Both the position numbers and the translations under genes were made by a program. From Lachnospiraceae bacterium (lineage in GTDB: Bacteria; Bacillota; Clostridia; Lachnospirales; Lachnospiraceae): a stretch of 54,641 bases of DNA. Under the pieces are notes generated by a model, which searched no databases, was not told the origin of the DNA, and saw only the letters and a list, made by a program, of their open reading frames with translations. Below, in pieces: positions 42,263-51,865 of this stretch (its first letter is position 1; each line of letters opens with the position of its first letter). The stretch spans positions 1 through 54,641 of the forward strand of contig JAGANL010000005.1 in NCBI GenBank assembly GCA_017624235.1, read 5' to 3'.

Positions 42263-43618
42263 TCATCCGGCAGACTGCTCTGCGGCCTGAAGCTGCTGCA
42301 TCCACCCTTTTTTGCGGAACAGAAAGATAGAAATTCCATATCTCACACATTCCTCCAGAGACAGTATAAAATATACATACGGAATTGGCAACTTCCAGAC
42401 GAATGCGGCTGCCAGCCCCAACGGTACACCGAATATCCACGTTCCGATTAAATCGATCCACATCACATAGGCTGTCTTTCCTCCGCTACGCAGAATACCG
42501 CCTCCCAAAATCATGTTCTGAATCTTAAACGGAGCAATCAGCGCATAGGCTGCCAAAATCTGTGAAGTCAGCATTTTGACCTCAGGCTCCACCTGATAGA
42601 TGTTTACATAAAATGCTTTTGTCAGCAGGAGAATCGCAGAAAGCACCACCGAACCTCCCCATCCGTACAGCATCAGCTTTTTCGCATCCAGATAAGCTTC
42701 CTCTGTCTCATCCTTCCCTAACAGCTTTCCAATGATAATGCCTGCTGCCTGTGACAGACCGCACAGCGCACCAATCATCAGACTCTGAATCGGATTGATC
42801 AGCGTCATGGCTGCACAGGCCTGCGTTCCCATGCGGCCGTAAATACCGGCATAGATGTTTTCCCCAAGGCTCCACATAAATTCACAGGCAAGCACCGGAA
42901 ACAGCATAATCCCGTACTGCTTCCAATGAAACCTGCCCTCTGGCCGCTCCCCGGCAATCTCTCCTTTTACCCCAAAAGCATGGTACAGGACATACAGAAT
43001 CACACAGTTTGCGATTTGCGAGAGAACGGTTGCCACCCCTGCTCCATAGACTCCCATCGGAGTGATACCGAATTTCCCAAAAATCAGGATATAATTCAGT
43101 ATGGTATTGCATACCGCCGCAGCAATCCCCGCATACAAAGGCAGCGAAGCCTTTTCCATACAACGGAACATGGCCGCCAGCATGGTAGAGCCTGCTATTG
43201 GCAGAAAGGTCCAGCCCATAATCCAAAGATACCCTGCCGCCATGCTGCAGGTTGCCGCATCCTTCGTGTAAAGACTCATAATCTGCTCCGGGCAGCACAG
43301 ACATAATGCTGTAAATACAGCCGCAATACCTGCCACAATTGATAAATTGATGAAAAAGCTGCGTCTGACCTCTCCCGAATTCTTTTGCCCCATATACTGG
43401 GAAATCATGATTCCGGCAACGGCAGCGACGGCTGATACAACTACCGAAAATACAGAAGAAAACTTTCCCGCAAGGCCCACCGCGGCAACTCCCGTACTCC
43501 CAAGCTGCCCAATCATAATCTGGTCCACTACGCTGAACGAGGACTGCAGCATAGACTGAAATGCCACCGGAACCGCAATTTTATACACTGTTTTTGAAAA
43601 ATGATTTTGTCGCTCCAT
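42263..43618 (-). CDS. MATE family efflux transporter
   Basis: The 451-residue protein shows the MATE opening FSKTVYKIAVPVAFQSMLQSSFSVVDQIMIGQLG and twelve hydrophobic segments, with VGLAGKFSSVFSVVVSAVAAVAGIMISQYMG in the first half and the second half starting near FHWKQYGIMLFPVLACEFMWSLGENIY. GGGAGG precedes the ATG. It is followed by the GNAT gene in the same transcript. Its promoter is framed by a 9-base inverted repeat. Confidence 0.9.
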   Translation of the reverse strand: MERQNHFSKTVYKIAVPVAFQSMLQSSFSVVDQIMIGQLGSTGVAAVGLAGKFSSVFSVVVSAVAAVAGIMISQYMGQKNSGEVRRSFFINLSIVAGIAAVFTALCLCCPEQIMSLYTKDAATCSMAAGYLWIMGWTFLPIAGSTMLAAMFRCMEKASLPLYAGIAAAVCNTILNYILIFGKFGITPMGVYGAGVATVLSQIANCVILYVLYHAFGVKGEIAGERPEGRFHWKQYGIMLFPVLACEFMWSLGENIYAGIYGRMGTQACAAMTLINPIQSLMIGALCGLSQAAGIIIGKLLGKDETEEAYLDAKKLMLYGWGGSVVLSAILLLTKAFYVNIYQVEPEVKMLTSQILAAYALIAPFKIQNMILGGGILRSGGKTAYVMWIDLIGTWIFGVPLGLAAAFVWKLPIPYVYFILSLEECVRYGISIFLFRKKGWMQQLQAAEQSAG

Positions 43619-43630
43619 CCCATCGACCTC

Positions 43631-43679
43631 CCTTTGATACTAAGCCTATTATACTTCCCGAAGTCCCTCATATCAAAGG
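43631..43679 (-). promoter_or_regulatory. MATE-GNAT promoter framed by an inverted repeat
   Basis: Minus strand TTGATA (43671-43676), 17 bases, TATAAT (43648-43653). CCTTTGATA (43631-43639) and TATCAAAGG (43671-43679) are exact inverted copies; one covers the -35 and the other lies just after the start. Because the -35 copy is not transcribed, the pair is more likely a two-site operator than an RNA hairpin. Confidence 0.6.
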
Positions 43680-43701
43680 TTAAACGCATAACCTGTTACA
43701 A

Positions 43702-43750
43702 AAAAGAGGTTTCTGAATTGTGCATAATAGACAATTCAGAAACCTTTTTT
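43702..43750. terminator. Strong terminator after the LacI-family gene
   Basis: GGTTTCTGAATTGT (43708-43721) and ACAATTCAGAAACC (43731-43744) form a perfect 14-base stem flanked by A-rich and T-rich runs, so it works in both directions. Confidence 0.92.
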
Positions 43751-43765
43751 ACAAATCAGCGCATC

Positions 43766-44842
43766 CTATGACCGGAATATCCCGTTGGATTCCACAGCCG
43801 TGGCATAAGAGGTGCTTTCTCTTTCCACCAGCTGCACCGGAAGAATCAACGTGCTTCCCTGCTCTTCTCCGCTTTTCAGCTGCATCAGCTTTTCCATCGC
43901 CGTTCTGGCACGAAGCTTTCCGTCCTGACGCACGGAGGTAATCGTGGGATAGAACTGGCTGCAGATTGGCATGTCATCGAAGCCCGCAACCGATATATCC
44001 TGCGGTACACGGATACCCTGTTCCATCAGAAAATGAATCAGATCAATGGCATAATAATCCGAAACGGCAAACACCGCCGTATACGCACGGAGTAATTCCA
44101 ATCTTTCCTGATAAAACCGGGCTCTATCCTTCTGCAGCATGGGAATTTCCATAAAATCCGCCCTTTCCTTTCCAAAGCCGCTCCGAAACCCTTTATATCT
44201 CTCATAATCCACACCGATATGGTTATCGGCAATGCACAGCGCTCTTTCGTGTCCCAGTCTTTGAAAAAGCTGCCCTACCTGAAAACCGCCGTCAAAATTA
44301 TCGATGCTCAGATTGCAGAATCTTTCTGTCCCGCCCGGCTCGATGTCGTATGCCACGAAGGGAATCCGCATATGCTGTCTCAGCCACACATAATCCTGTT
44401 GACAGAAGCCGATAAGGACCAGTCCCTCCATATTCCACATGGAAGCAAACTGAATAATCGTTTCCAGCCGTGTAGCCGTCTTCACCATCATAAATTTCCC
44501 TGCCTGCTCAATTTCTGCAGACAGATTGTTCAGCGAGGAAGCAATAAAGGCATCCTCCAGTGCGTGCATTTCATACTTTTCGTGCTGGTTCACTACGACT
44601 CCGATAATCCCGGAATCATTTTGTGCTAACAGGATTCCTGCCATATTTGGAATGTACTGACGTTTTTCCAAAAGCTCCTGCACACGGCGCACGGTTTCAT
44701 CGGATACCTTTTTGGTCTTTCCATGAATCACATTCGATACGGTTGCCGTGCTGAGTCCCAGCTCTTCTGCAATATCCGCTATGGTGATCCGTTTGTTTTC
44801 ATTTTCCGATCTGATCATGTCCTGTACATCCTCCGGCAGCAT
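43766..44842 (-). CDS. LacI-family transcriptional regulator
   Basis: I start at the ATG at 44842, behind AAGAGG; a TTG at 44905 and an ATG at 44818 are alternatives. The 358-residue protein has the LacI headpiece ITIADIAEELGLSTATVSNVIHGKTKKVSDETVRRVQELLEKRQYIPN and a periplasmic-binding-protein-like core (GIIGVVVNQ, VLIGFCQQDYVWLRQH, AVFAVSDYYAIDLIHFLMEQG, ISVAGFDDMPICSQFYPTITSV). The inducer is unknown; no sugar operon adjoins. It follows the ABC ATPase gene with a 75-base gap. Confidence 0.9.
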   Translation of the reverse strand: MLPEDVQDMIRSENENKRITIADIAEELGLSTATVSNVIHGKTKKVSDETVRRVQELLEKRQYIPNMAGILLAQNDSGIIGVVVNQHEKYEMHALEDAFIASSLNNLSAEIEQAGKFMMVKTATRLETIIQFASMWNMEGLVLIGFCQQDYVWLRQHMRIPFVAYDIEPGGTERFCNLSIDNFDGGFQVGQLFQRLGHERALCIADNHIGVDYERYKGFRSGFGKERADFMEIPMLQKDRARFYQERLELLRAYTAVFAVSDYYAIDLIHFLMEQGIRVPQDISVAGFDDMPICSQFYPTITSVRQDGKLRARTAMEKLMQLKSGEEQGSTLILPVQLVERESTSYATAVESNGIFRS

Positions 44843-44917
44843 CCCGTTCCTCTTTTCTAACTGAAATCTATTATCCCGTTTTTCCAAAGAAAAATCAACC
44901 GCCAATGCTCCCGGGTT

Positions 44918-45655
44918 CTAAAAGCCCATTCCCTCCAGCCATGCCTTCAGCTCTTCCTCCCGCTCCTGCCGCATGGACTTTTCATATTTGCCCAGTTCAA
45001 GCTCTGCCTTCTTTCTGCCGTCCTCCAGATAGATGACCCGGTCGGCCCTGGCTGCCACCTTGGCATCATGCGTCACCAGCAACACCGTAGTCCCCTCTCG
45101 GTTAATCCGGTTCAAAATGTCCATAACCTCCCTGGTCGCTGAAGAATTTAAAGCCCCGGTCGGCTCATCTCCAAACAGGACTGCCGGATGATTGATCATA
45201 GCACGGCAGATAGCAGCTCTCTGCAGCTGCCCACCGGAGACGCTGCGAATATCGTGCTTTGCCGTTTCCGCGATTCCCAGCCTCTGCATCAGCGCTTCTG
45301 CCTCCTGTACAATTTCCCTGCGGCCCCTCTCTGCATTCTGAAATGCAGGGAAAACAATATTATCCATAATGGACAGATTTTTTAAGAAATTCGTCTTCTG
45401 GAAAATAAACCCCATCCGTTTCAGCCGCAGGCTTTCCATCTCCCTTTCGGAAAGTCCGGCCAGCTCTTTTCCGTCAAACACCACCTGGCCGGATGTGGGG
45501 CTGTCCATGCCGCTGATGCAGTAAAGCAGCGTGGATTTTCCACAGCCGGACTGCCCCATGACCACAACAAATTCTCCTTTCCCAATCTCCAGATCAATCT
45601 GCTCCAATACCTGGTTTCCTTCATAGGTTTTACTCAATCCTCTTACCTTCAGCAT
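44918..45655 (-). CDS. ABC transporter ATPase, BceA/LolD type
   Basis: The ATG at 45655 (MLKVRGLSKTYEG) follows GGAAGG and matches the usual family start; a GTG at 45709 and an ATG at 45697 are in frame. The 245-residue protein has Walker A GQSGCGKSTLL, Q-loop FIFQKTNFL, signature VSGGQLQRAAICRAMI, Walker B VLFGDEPTGALN and H-loop VLLVTHD. The C-terminal 35 residues are charged and helical. It pairs with the FtsX-type permease encoded directly upstream. Confidence 0.93.
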   Translation of the reverse strand: MLKVRGLSKTYEGNQVLEQIDLEIGKGEFVVVMGQSGCGKSTLLYCISGMDSPTSGQVVFDGKELAGLSEREMESLRLKRMGFIFQKTNFLKNLSIMDNIVFPAFQNAERGRREIVQEAEALMQRLGIAETAKHDIRSVSGGQLQRAAICRAMINHPAVLFGDEPTGALNSSATREVMDILNRINREGTTVLLVTHDAKVAARADRVIYLEDGRKKAELELGKYEKSMRQEREEELKAWLEGMGF

Positions 45656-45742
45656 CCGCTTTTCCTTCCTTTCCTGTTCCGCTGTCCTCTTCTCCATCTC
45701 GCCGCCCACTGCTCTGCTGTCCTCGTACTCTTTTGCCCCACA

Positions 45743-48082
45743 TCACTCATTCAGATAATCGGTTACATCCATTCCCCTGATCTGCCTGCATGAAATCCAT
45801 ACCACTCCGGTCAAAAGAAGCAGTAAACTTGCAGGTATAACTGCCCATACCACAAATGGCTGCACTGCAAATTCCAGCCTTTCTATTCCCAGTCCCAGAC
45901 CGGCAAACACCAGTCCGGCCGCCTGATCTCCGACGGTCACTGCGAACAGGATGCCTGAAAAGCTCCCAAACGCGCCATGGATCAGAACCGGATAAAGCTC
46001 CTGCCTGTAAATATCCCTCCAGCCAATGCCAAGGGCACGTTTTATGGCAAACATTCCTCCCTCTCTCGCAATCCGAAGCTGCTGGAACAGTCCTGCTACC
46101 AAAAGAATTAAAAGGCTACCTATTCCATAGGCCATCCAGGATGCCTGTTTTAGCTGGGCTGTGACTCCGCCCAGCGTCTGTTCCAGAAAGGTTTCCATCT
46201 CTTCCACGCTGTACCCGTTTCCAAGCACTGCCCGGAAGCGCTCCGTCACTTCCTCCTTATCCTGCCCACCGGTTAAATCAATGATATAGGTGTACTGCTC
46301 GGCCTCCGTTTCTCCGAATTCATGACATGCCTTTGCCGTTCTTCCCCCGCTGGTCACATCCTGATAGACTCCGCTCACCTTGAACTCCTCCCCTGCTCCA
46401 TTCTGCAGTATCGTGACAGAATCCCCCGTCTCTTTCCCGAGCTCATCAGCCATCAGGGCAGACAGTGCCAGTTCCCTTTCTCCGCCTGGTGCACATCCAA
46501 CCAAATATTGCAGTCCCACTCCTGACCTCTCTCCGGTGTCCACGTGGATTCCGCATACTTCCCCTTTTGCATTCAAAGCCTGCAGCCGGACTCTGCGGCT
46601 AACCAGGTAGTCTGCCTCCTCCATATCCAAAAGCTGTTTTGCCTTCTCTCTTCGCTGCTCCAGTCCCTCGCCCGGCTCCACCTCCAGCATCACGTCACAA
46701 ACCACACTTCCCATATAGGTGACAAACTGTTCATCCTCCATCGTATGCACCATCAGGCAGGGAATAACCATCAACAGGGAAACCAGAAATAACAGTCCGA
46801 AAATAATCCCATAGCCTCTGCGCGCCTCCCGCAGACTAAACAGAAGATTGACCGGAAGCTTCTCTGCCCTGTGCATACCGTCCCGTACGCTCCATTCCCT
46901 GCCAAAGCCTCTCTCCCGTACCAGGGAATCTACTACCGTTACCTTTCGTATCCGGTTCAGCAGCTGCCCTGCCAACCACTGTATCCACCCAAAGACCACC
47001 GCACAGACAAGAGCCGCAGCAGCCATACGCGGTACCGACAGAGGCTGTCTGCCAAAGGTATGCTCCATATGACGGAAAAAGATTCCGGAAACCGGCCATG
47101 CCAGTCCGTATCCTGCCAGACAGCTTAGGATCAGCAAAATACGAAACCGGCTAAGATATTGCCGCCGTATTCCTGAAAATGGAATACCCATGGCTTTCAT
47201 CGTACCGATTTCTCTGGTATCCTCTTCCAGCGATGCCAGTATGATAAACCGGAGACATAGCATTGCAACAGCTAACAGCAGGATTCCCACTAAAACGAGC
47301 ACCATCGCCATCATCAGATCCGTCATGGCACTTAACAGAAAAATCATCGTATAAGTAACTGCCTGCCCGTTCTTCGGAAGTTCCGTTCTGTTTTGCTCAT
47401 AAGCAGTCTGATACGCTGCTGCCATCGCAGAGTCTTCAAAATATGCCTCAATCAGATATTCCGTCTCTCCGATTCTGCCAAACAGCTCTTCAAAATCCTC
47501 ATCACTGATCAAAAAACGGGTAGAGGAACAGAGCGTGGAGTTCATCTGACTGTCATACACATAAGCGGCTACGGTAAAGCATCTTTTGATTTCTCCGCTT
47601 TCCAGCCAAATCCTGTCTCCCAGCTCAATAGGATACTGCTCCAGCAGGATAACCGGTACTCCAATCTCTCCCTGCTTCATGTGCAGCACCTTTCTGTCCG
47701 CATCCAGTAAAAGATCATATTCTTCATTCTGCCGGACCAGACTGATATCCAGTCTGCATTCCGAAAGAGAACCCTCCATGCTTCCTTCTATGGTAAGCTC
47801 ATCTCCATAGACATCCAACATAGGAACCGTCTGCCAGTATTTCATTCCTGCATAGGAACGATTGAAGGCATCTATATCCTCCTGTCTGAGTTCTCCCTTA
47901 TGCATCTGTAAAAAATGAGGCGGCTTTGCCGTTTCATATAGGTCAGACAGTGAAGTGTACAGCTGAACCAGAATAAAGCACACCAGAACCGAAAGCATCA
48001 TCGACAGAGTCATCATTCCAAACAGAATCAGATGCTTCCACGGATTTCTCTTCAGATCATTGATAAACGATTTCCATCCCAT
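45743..48082 (-). CDS. ABC transporter permease, FtsX type
   Basis: The 779-residue permease has an N-terminal membrane segment (HLILFGMMTLSMMLSVLVCFILVQLY), an extracytoplasmic domain (about 50-240), segments near 250-280, 310 and 350, a further one near 435, a second external domain (about 460-640) and three C-terminal segments ending VVWAVIPASLLLLLTGVVWISC. GGGAGAAGGCT precedes the ATG. Size and layout fit the BceB/MacB-like exporters of Firmicutes linked to peptide antibiotics. It follows the MFS gene by 36 bases, so TetR, MFS, permease and ATPase are probably one regulated unit. Confidence 0.92.
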   Translation of the reverse strand: MGWKSFINDLKRNPWKHLILFGMMTLSMMLSVLVCFILVQLYTSLSDLYETAKPPHFLQMHKGELRQEDIDAFNRSYAGMKYWQTVPMLDVYGDELTIEGSMEGSLSECRLDISLVRQNEEYDLLLDADRKVLHMKQGEIGVPVILLEQYPIELGDRIWLESGEIKRCFTVAAYVYDSQMNSTLCSSTRFLISDEDFEELFGRIGETEYLIEAYFEDSAMAAAYQTAYEQNRTELPKNGQAVTYTMIFLLSAMTDLMMAMVLVLVGILLLAVAMLCLRFIILASLEEDTREIGTMKAMGIPFSGIRRQYLSRFRILLILSCLAGYGLAWPVSGIFFRHMEHTFGRQPLSVPRMAAAALVCAVVFGWIQWLAGQLLNRIRKVTVVDSLVRERGFGREWSVRDGMHRAEKLPVNLLFSLREARRGYGIIFGLLFLVSLLMVIPCLMVHTMEDEQFVTYMGSVVCDVMLEVEPGEGLEQRREKAKQLLDMEEADYLVSRRVRLQALNAKGEVCGIHVDTGERSGVGLQYLVGCAPGGERELALSALMADELGKETGDSVTILQNGAGEEFKVSGVYQDVTSGGRTAKACHEFGETEAEQYTYIIDLTGGQDKEEVTERFRAVLGNGYSVEEMETFLEQTLGGVTAQLKQASWMAYGIGSLLILLVAGLFQQLRIAREGGMFAIKRALGIGWRDIYRQELYPVLIHGAFGSFSGILFAVTVGDQAAGLVFAGLGLGIERLEFAVQPFVVWAVIPASLLLLLTGVVWISCRQIRGMDVTDYLNE

Positions 48083-48118
48083 AGCCTTCTCCCTCTATCC
48101 ATTTGATATCCTTACCTT

Positions 48119-49378
48119 TCAACCTTTTCTTTCATCGCCTTGAAAGTGCCGGCTTTTGCAGACACATCCGGTTACTGCTGCCATTCCGATTCCTGCCAGA
48201 ATGATCATAAATCCGATGCCTCTTCCTTCTCCGGTTCCGATCAGCTTTCCGATGCTGTGAAAAAGCAGGCCGTTTTCCTGAAACATCGGCTCAAATATAT
48301 AATCTGCCAGCACACCGCAGCTTACGTAAGCCAAGGCCGTTCCTGCCTGCGTCAGCAGACTGATCATTCCCCATGCCCTTCCCTGCAGTTCATTCGGTAT
48401 GCCGGTACGCACCAGCACATCCGCACAGGTATTCATAAACGGCAGGCAGAGGAAAAACAGAAAAATACCGGCTCCCGTCCATATCAGACTGGTACCTGCA
48501 CCCGCAAGCGCCATAAAAATACCGCACAGAATACCAGCCGCACACAGTACCTTCACCGGCTTTCCCTGGATTCCTTTGATTCCAATCCAGATGCTTCCCA
48601 CGACCATACCGACCGCGCAGGCAGATTCCAGAAATCCAACCGTCTTTGCATCACTGACCGCCAGCACCATCGGCCCGGTCAGTGTCTGCACAAAGCCGAT
48701 GAAAAAGCAGATGCCTGCCATCAAAATAACCACCGATAAAACTGTTTTCTGTCCGGTAATGACCTCCAGACCGGCCCGCAGCTCCTGACCCATACCCTGA
48801 TGCTCCTTCGGAACCGGCTTTTGAATGGTCTTACGCACAACCGCTACCGTACTGACCGTCACAAGAAACGTCCCGATATCGATCAGCAGAATCAAACGGA
48901 TATCCGTCCAAGCCAGCAGCATACCTGCCAGAGCCGGAGAAATCAGGTATCTGGCATTACCTGCAAGCTGCACCATACCGCTTGCCTGTGCATACTCCTC
49001 CTCTGTCAAAAGATCCGTAATCGTGGCACGGTAAGAGGGCTCCAGCAGGGCCACAAAAACTGCGCTGATCGTCACGCCTGCAAGAATCGGCCACACCGAC
49101 TCATTTCCCATCTGAAGCTGCCAGAGGATCAGCAGTACTCCCAGCCCAGAACAAAAATCACCAAGAATCATCAACATCCTTCTGTCATAGCGATCCGCCA
49201 GTATACCGCCAAACGGACTAAGCAGAATCGTCGGCATATAAGCAAGCAGCGTAATCAGCGATACAAAGCTTACACTTCCCGTCTTCTCATACACATACAG
49301 AGACAGTGCAAAGGCCGTCATGCCGCTCCCAATACTGGATATCAATTCTCCTGCCCAGATCATCAAAAATTTTTTCAT
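48119..49378 (-). CDS. MFS efflux transporter, MefA/EntS-like
   Basis: The ATG at 49378 follows GGAGGAAGAGAAA; the upstream part of the frame crosses an operator and is not coding. The 419-residue protein has twelve hydrophobic segments with the MFS motif A-like GGILADRYDRRMLMILGD after segment 2 and LLEPSYRATITDLLTEEEYAQASGMVQLAGNARYLISPALAG, as in macrolide-efflux (Mef) and enterobactin-exporter relatives. The substrate is unknown. It is preceded by the same palindromic operator as the TetR gene. Confidence 0.9.
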   Translation of the reverse strand: MKKFLMIWAGELISSIGSGMTAFALSLYVYEKTGSVSFVSLITLLAYMPTILLSPFGGILADRYDRRMLMILGDFCSGLGVLLILWQLQMGNESVWPILAGVTISAVFVALLEPSYRATITDLLTEEEYAQASGMVQLAGNARYLISPALAGMLLAWTDIRLILLIDIGTFLVTVSTVAVVRKTIQKPVPKEHQGMGQELRAGLEVITGQKTVLSVVILMAGICFFIGFVQTLTGPMVLAVSDAKTVGFLESACAVGMVVGSIWIGIKGIQGKPVKVLCAAGILCGIFMALAGAGTSLIWTGAGIFLFFLCLPFMNTCADVLVRTGIPNELQGRAWGMISLLTQAGTALAYVSCGVLADYIFEPMFQENGLLFHSIGKLIGTGEGRGIGFMIILAGIGMAAVTGCVCKSRHFQGDERKG

Positions 49379-49400
49379 TTTCTCTTCCTCCCATATTGTG

Positions 49401-49423
49401 TACAGACCGACCGTCGGTCTGTA
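49401..49423. promoter_or_regulatory. Palindromic TetR-type operator before the MFS gene
   Basis: A perfect 23-base palindrome with core AGACCGAC-C-GTCGGTCT. It lies 22 bases before the MFS start codon. Confidence 0.85.
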
Positions 49424-49481
49424 TAGATGTAAAAAGAAAAAGCATACACATGCCTTTCTTTTTTGCAGCAAATATCTCTCG

Positions 49482-50135
49482 CTAAAAATTCCAATATTTT
49501 TCTGCCCGGCTCAACACGCTTCCCTTTTCCACACCGAGCATCTTCTCCAGGACCGATAACAGCGCCAGAAACATCTCCTGCATTTTCTCCGGTTCCACTT
49601 CAAAGATTCCATCATCCAGCAGCGTTGCCGCCGATGCCAGAAAAATCCGCATATACTGCTCTGAATATTCCGTATGAAAGACTCCCTGCTCCACTCCCTC
49701 GTCCACGACCCTGGTTAGAAGCGGTGCCAGCCTTGTCACAAGCAACACCAAAGACTTCTGGTGCATCAGTGCATTTTCCGGCCGATGCATCTCTTCCAGC
49801 AGGCCTTCTTCCATCTGATCCTCAATTCGCATGGAAAGAAAGATGTGCAGCAGCTTATCCTCCGGAGACAGTGCCGTGTTGTGAAGTACTTCCCCGACCC
49901 GTTCCATAATGATGTCCAGAGAATGTCCAATGACTGCATCCAATACTTCTTCCTTGGATTTAAAATAGTGATAAAAGGTTCCCTTGGCAATCCCGATTGC
50001 ATTCAGAATATCATTGACACTGCACTGTCCGTACCCCTTCTGTGCAAACAGCCGGGCCGCCGTATCGACAATTTCTCTTCTTCGTTCCTCATGTTCTTTT
50101 ACAATTCTCTGCTTCTTTTCCTGCTCTTCCATCAT
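49482..50135 (-). CDS. TetR/AcrR-family regulator
   Basis: I start at the first of two adjacent ATGs (50135); a TTG at 50192 lies at the edge of the operator and is less likely. The 217-residue protein has REIVDTAARLFAQKGYGQCSVNDILNAIGIAKGTFYHYFKSKEEVLDAVI, the TetR DNA-binding domain, and a helical ligand domain. A 25-base palindrome lies between its TATACT -10 and the start codon, and the same core precedes the MFS gene, so autoregulation and repression of the exporter genes are likely. The ribosome binding site (GAAGTGAAG) is weak. Confidence 0.9.
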   Translation of the reverse strand: MMEEQEKKQRIVKEHEERRREIVDTAARLFAQKGYGQCSVNDILNAIGIAKGTFYHYFKSKEEVLDAVIGHSLDIIMERVGEVLHNTALSPEDKLLHIFLSMRIEDQMEEGLLEEMHRPENALMHQKSLVLLVTRLAPLLTRVVDEGVEQGVFHTEYSEQYMRIFLASAATLLDDGIFEVEPEKMQEMFLALLSVLEKMLGVEKGSVLSRAEKYWNF

Positions 50136-50191
50136 CTTCACTTCTTTTTTGATTCTGCTTCCTTTTCGATTCGACTGCTTTTTCAGCCCCA

Positions 50192-50216
50192 ATACAGACC
50201 GACCGTCGGTCTATAT
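50192..50216. promoter_or_regulatory. Palindromic operator before the TetR gene
   Basis: The same AGACCGAC-C-GTCGGTCT core as at 49404-49420, with outer ATA/TAT arms and one mismatched pair. It starts 5 bases after the -10 of the TetR promoter. Confidence 0.85.
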
Positions 50217-50220
50217 TGTT

Positions 50221-50249
50221 AGTATAAAAATTTATTCTTCTCGTGTCAA
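50221..50249 (-). promoter_or_regulatory. Promoter of the TetR gene
   Basis: Minus strand TTGACA (50244-50249), 17 bases, TATACT (50221-50226). Confidence 0.85.
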
Positions 50250-50274
50250 GTCCTTTTTGAAAAAAATATATCCA

Positions 50275-50310
50275 GACAAAAATCCCCTGAAACAATTTCT
50301 GTTCCAGGGG
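50275..50310 (-). terminator. Terminator of the SDR gene
   Basis: CCCCTGAAACA (50284-50294) pairs with TGTTCCAGGGG (50300-50310) with one mismatch that is a G.U pair on the minus strand. ATTTTTG follows. Confidence 0.85.
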
Positions 50311-50336
50311 TTTCTTTATACCATACACTCTTCCTT

Positions 50337-51140
50337 TTACCACGTACGGGAATTCAAGTCTCTAAATTGGGCCACGGTAGAAACGTGAGAATTGAGGCCG
50401 CCGTCCACATTGATAATCTGTCCGCTGACATAGCTGCTTTCATCCGAAGCCAGATAAACGCACATATGACCGATATCCTCCGGGCAGCCGTAACGGTTGA
50501 CCATGATGTTGCTTAAGAAAATGTCCTTTAATGCCTGCGGTACATGCGCCTCATTCTGCGGAGTCACGATTAGTCCGGGACGTACACAGTTACAACGGAT
50601 ATTCTGCTTGCCATACTGTAACGCTGTAGATTTTGTCAGCATATCCACGCCAGCCTTTGCACAGGCATAAGCGGTAGATCCTAAATCTCCGCCGCAGGAA
50701 GCCATGGAACCGATGTTGACAATGGAGCCGCCCGTTTCGTTTTTCTGCATATACGGCAGCACGCATTTTGTTGTATAGAAGGTACCGCGCATATCACTCT
50801 GGAATACACCGTCCCACATCTCCAGTGTCAGCTCATCCACACGTCCATCCTTCAGTCCAACGTTGGCAGCATTGTTGACCAGCACATCGATTTTTCCATA
50901 TTTCTCAGCCGTATCTGACATCAGCTTTTCAATGCTCTCAGGAACAGTAATATCCATAAAATGATAGTACGCTTCTCCGCCATCCTTTTCGATACTGTCC
51001 ACAACCGCCTGGCCTTTTTCCTCCCTGCGTCCACAGATGACTACCTTCGCACCTTCTGCCGCAAACAATCTGGCAATCCCAATTCCTATTCCACTGGTCG
51101 AACCTGTAACCACTGCGACCTTGCCTTTTAATCTGTCCAT
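50337..51140 (-). CDS. Short-chain dehydrogenase/reductase, possibly hydroxysteroid-type
   Basis: The 267-residue SDR has the cofactor motif VTGSTSGIGIGIA, an Arg after the second strand (ICGRREEKG) that favours NADP(H), LVNNAA, the catalytic Ser in VNIGSMASCGG, YACAK (Tyr and Lys), and GQIINVDGGLN. The extended C-terminus (SHVSTVAQFRDLNSRTW) is longer than in FabG. Gut Lachnospiraceae use similar enzymes as hydroxysteroid dehydrogenases, but motifs do not settle the substrate. GGAGGG precedes the ATG. It is transcribed on its own. Confidence 0.87.
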   Translation of the reverse strand: MDRLKGKVAVVTGSTSGIGIGIARLFAAEGAKVVICGRREEKGQAVVDSIEKDGGEAYYHFMDITVPESIEKLMSDTAEKYGKIDVLVNNAANVGLKDGRVDELTLEMWDGVFQSDMRGTFYTTKCVLPYMQKNETGGSIVNIGSMASCGGDLGSTAYACAKAGVDMLTKSTALQYGKQNIRCNCVRPGLIVTPQNEAHVPQALKDIFLSNIMVNRYGCPEDIGHMCVYLASDESSYVSGQIINVDGGLNSHVSTVAQFRDLNSRTW

Positions 51141-51202
51141 AATATTTTCCCTCCTTAAAATCAGTCCTGTGCACCCCGATATAAGAAAAAACCTGTTTTT
51201 GA

Positions 51203-51865
51203 TTAATAATTCTCAGCATGAACCTCAAAGTAGCTCTGCGGATGATTGCAGACCGGGCAGACCTCCGGGGCCTTCGTTCCGACCACAATATGTCCGCAAT
51301 TTCTGCATTCCCATACCTTCACTTCACTCTTGGAAAATACTGCAGCCGTTTCCACATTCTTTAACAGCGCTCTGTATCTCTCTTCATGATGCTTTTCAAT
51401 CTCACCTACCATACGGAATTTGGCAGCCAGCTCCGGGAAGCCTTCTGCCTCTGCCGTTTTGGCAAAGCCTTCATACATATCCGTCCACTCGTAATTCTCT
51501 CCGTCTGCTGCAGCTCCCAGATTGTATGCGGTATCTCCAATACCATCAAGCTCCTTAAACCAGAGCTTTGCATGCTCCTTTTCATTCTCTGCGGTTTTCA
51601 AGAACAGGGACGCAATCTGCTCATAGCCCTCTTTTTTGGCTACCGATGCAAAATAAGTGTACTTATTTCTGGCCTCGGATTCCCCCGCAAAAGCAGCCTC
51701 CAGATTCTTTTCCGTCTGTGTTCCGGCATATTTGCTTCCTGTTTTCGGCTCTTCCAGCTTTTCAAAAGCCGATGCCGGCTGTTTACATACCGGACAGGCA
51801 AAATCTGCCGGAAGCTCCTCTCCTTCATGAACATAACCACATACCTTACATTTCCACTGTGCCAT
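51203..51865 (-). other. Possible internally started rubrerythrin within the hydrogenase fusion
   Basis: The ATG at 51865, in frame with the hydrogenase, is preceded by AAAGGAGAG and a run of As, a stronger ribosome binding site than that of the full gene. It would give a 220-residue rubredoxin-rubrerythrin-rubredoxin beginning [15 protein letters not shown], a normal free-standing start for this family. Confidence 0.6.

Noticed and set aside
43648-43676. MerR-type promoter with long spacer before the MATE gene
   Set aside because: The spacer is 17 bases, normal for sigma-A, and the repeat lies outside rather than within the spacer.
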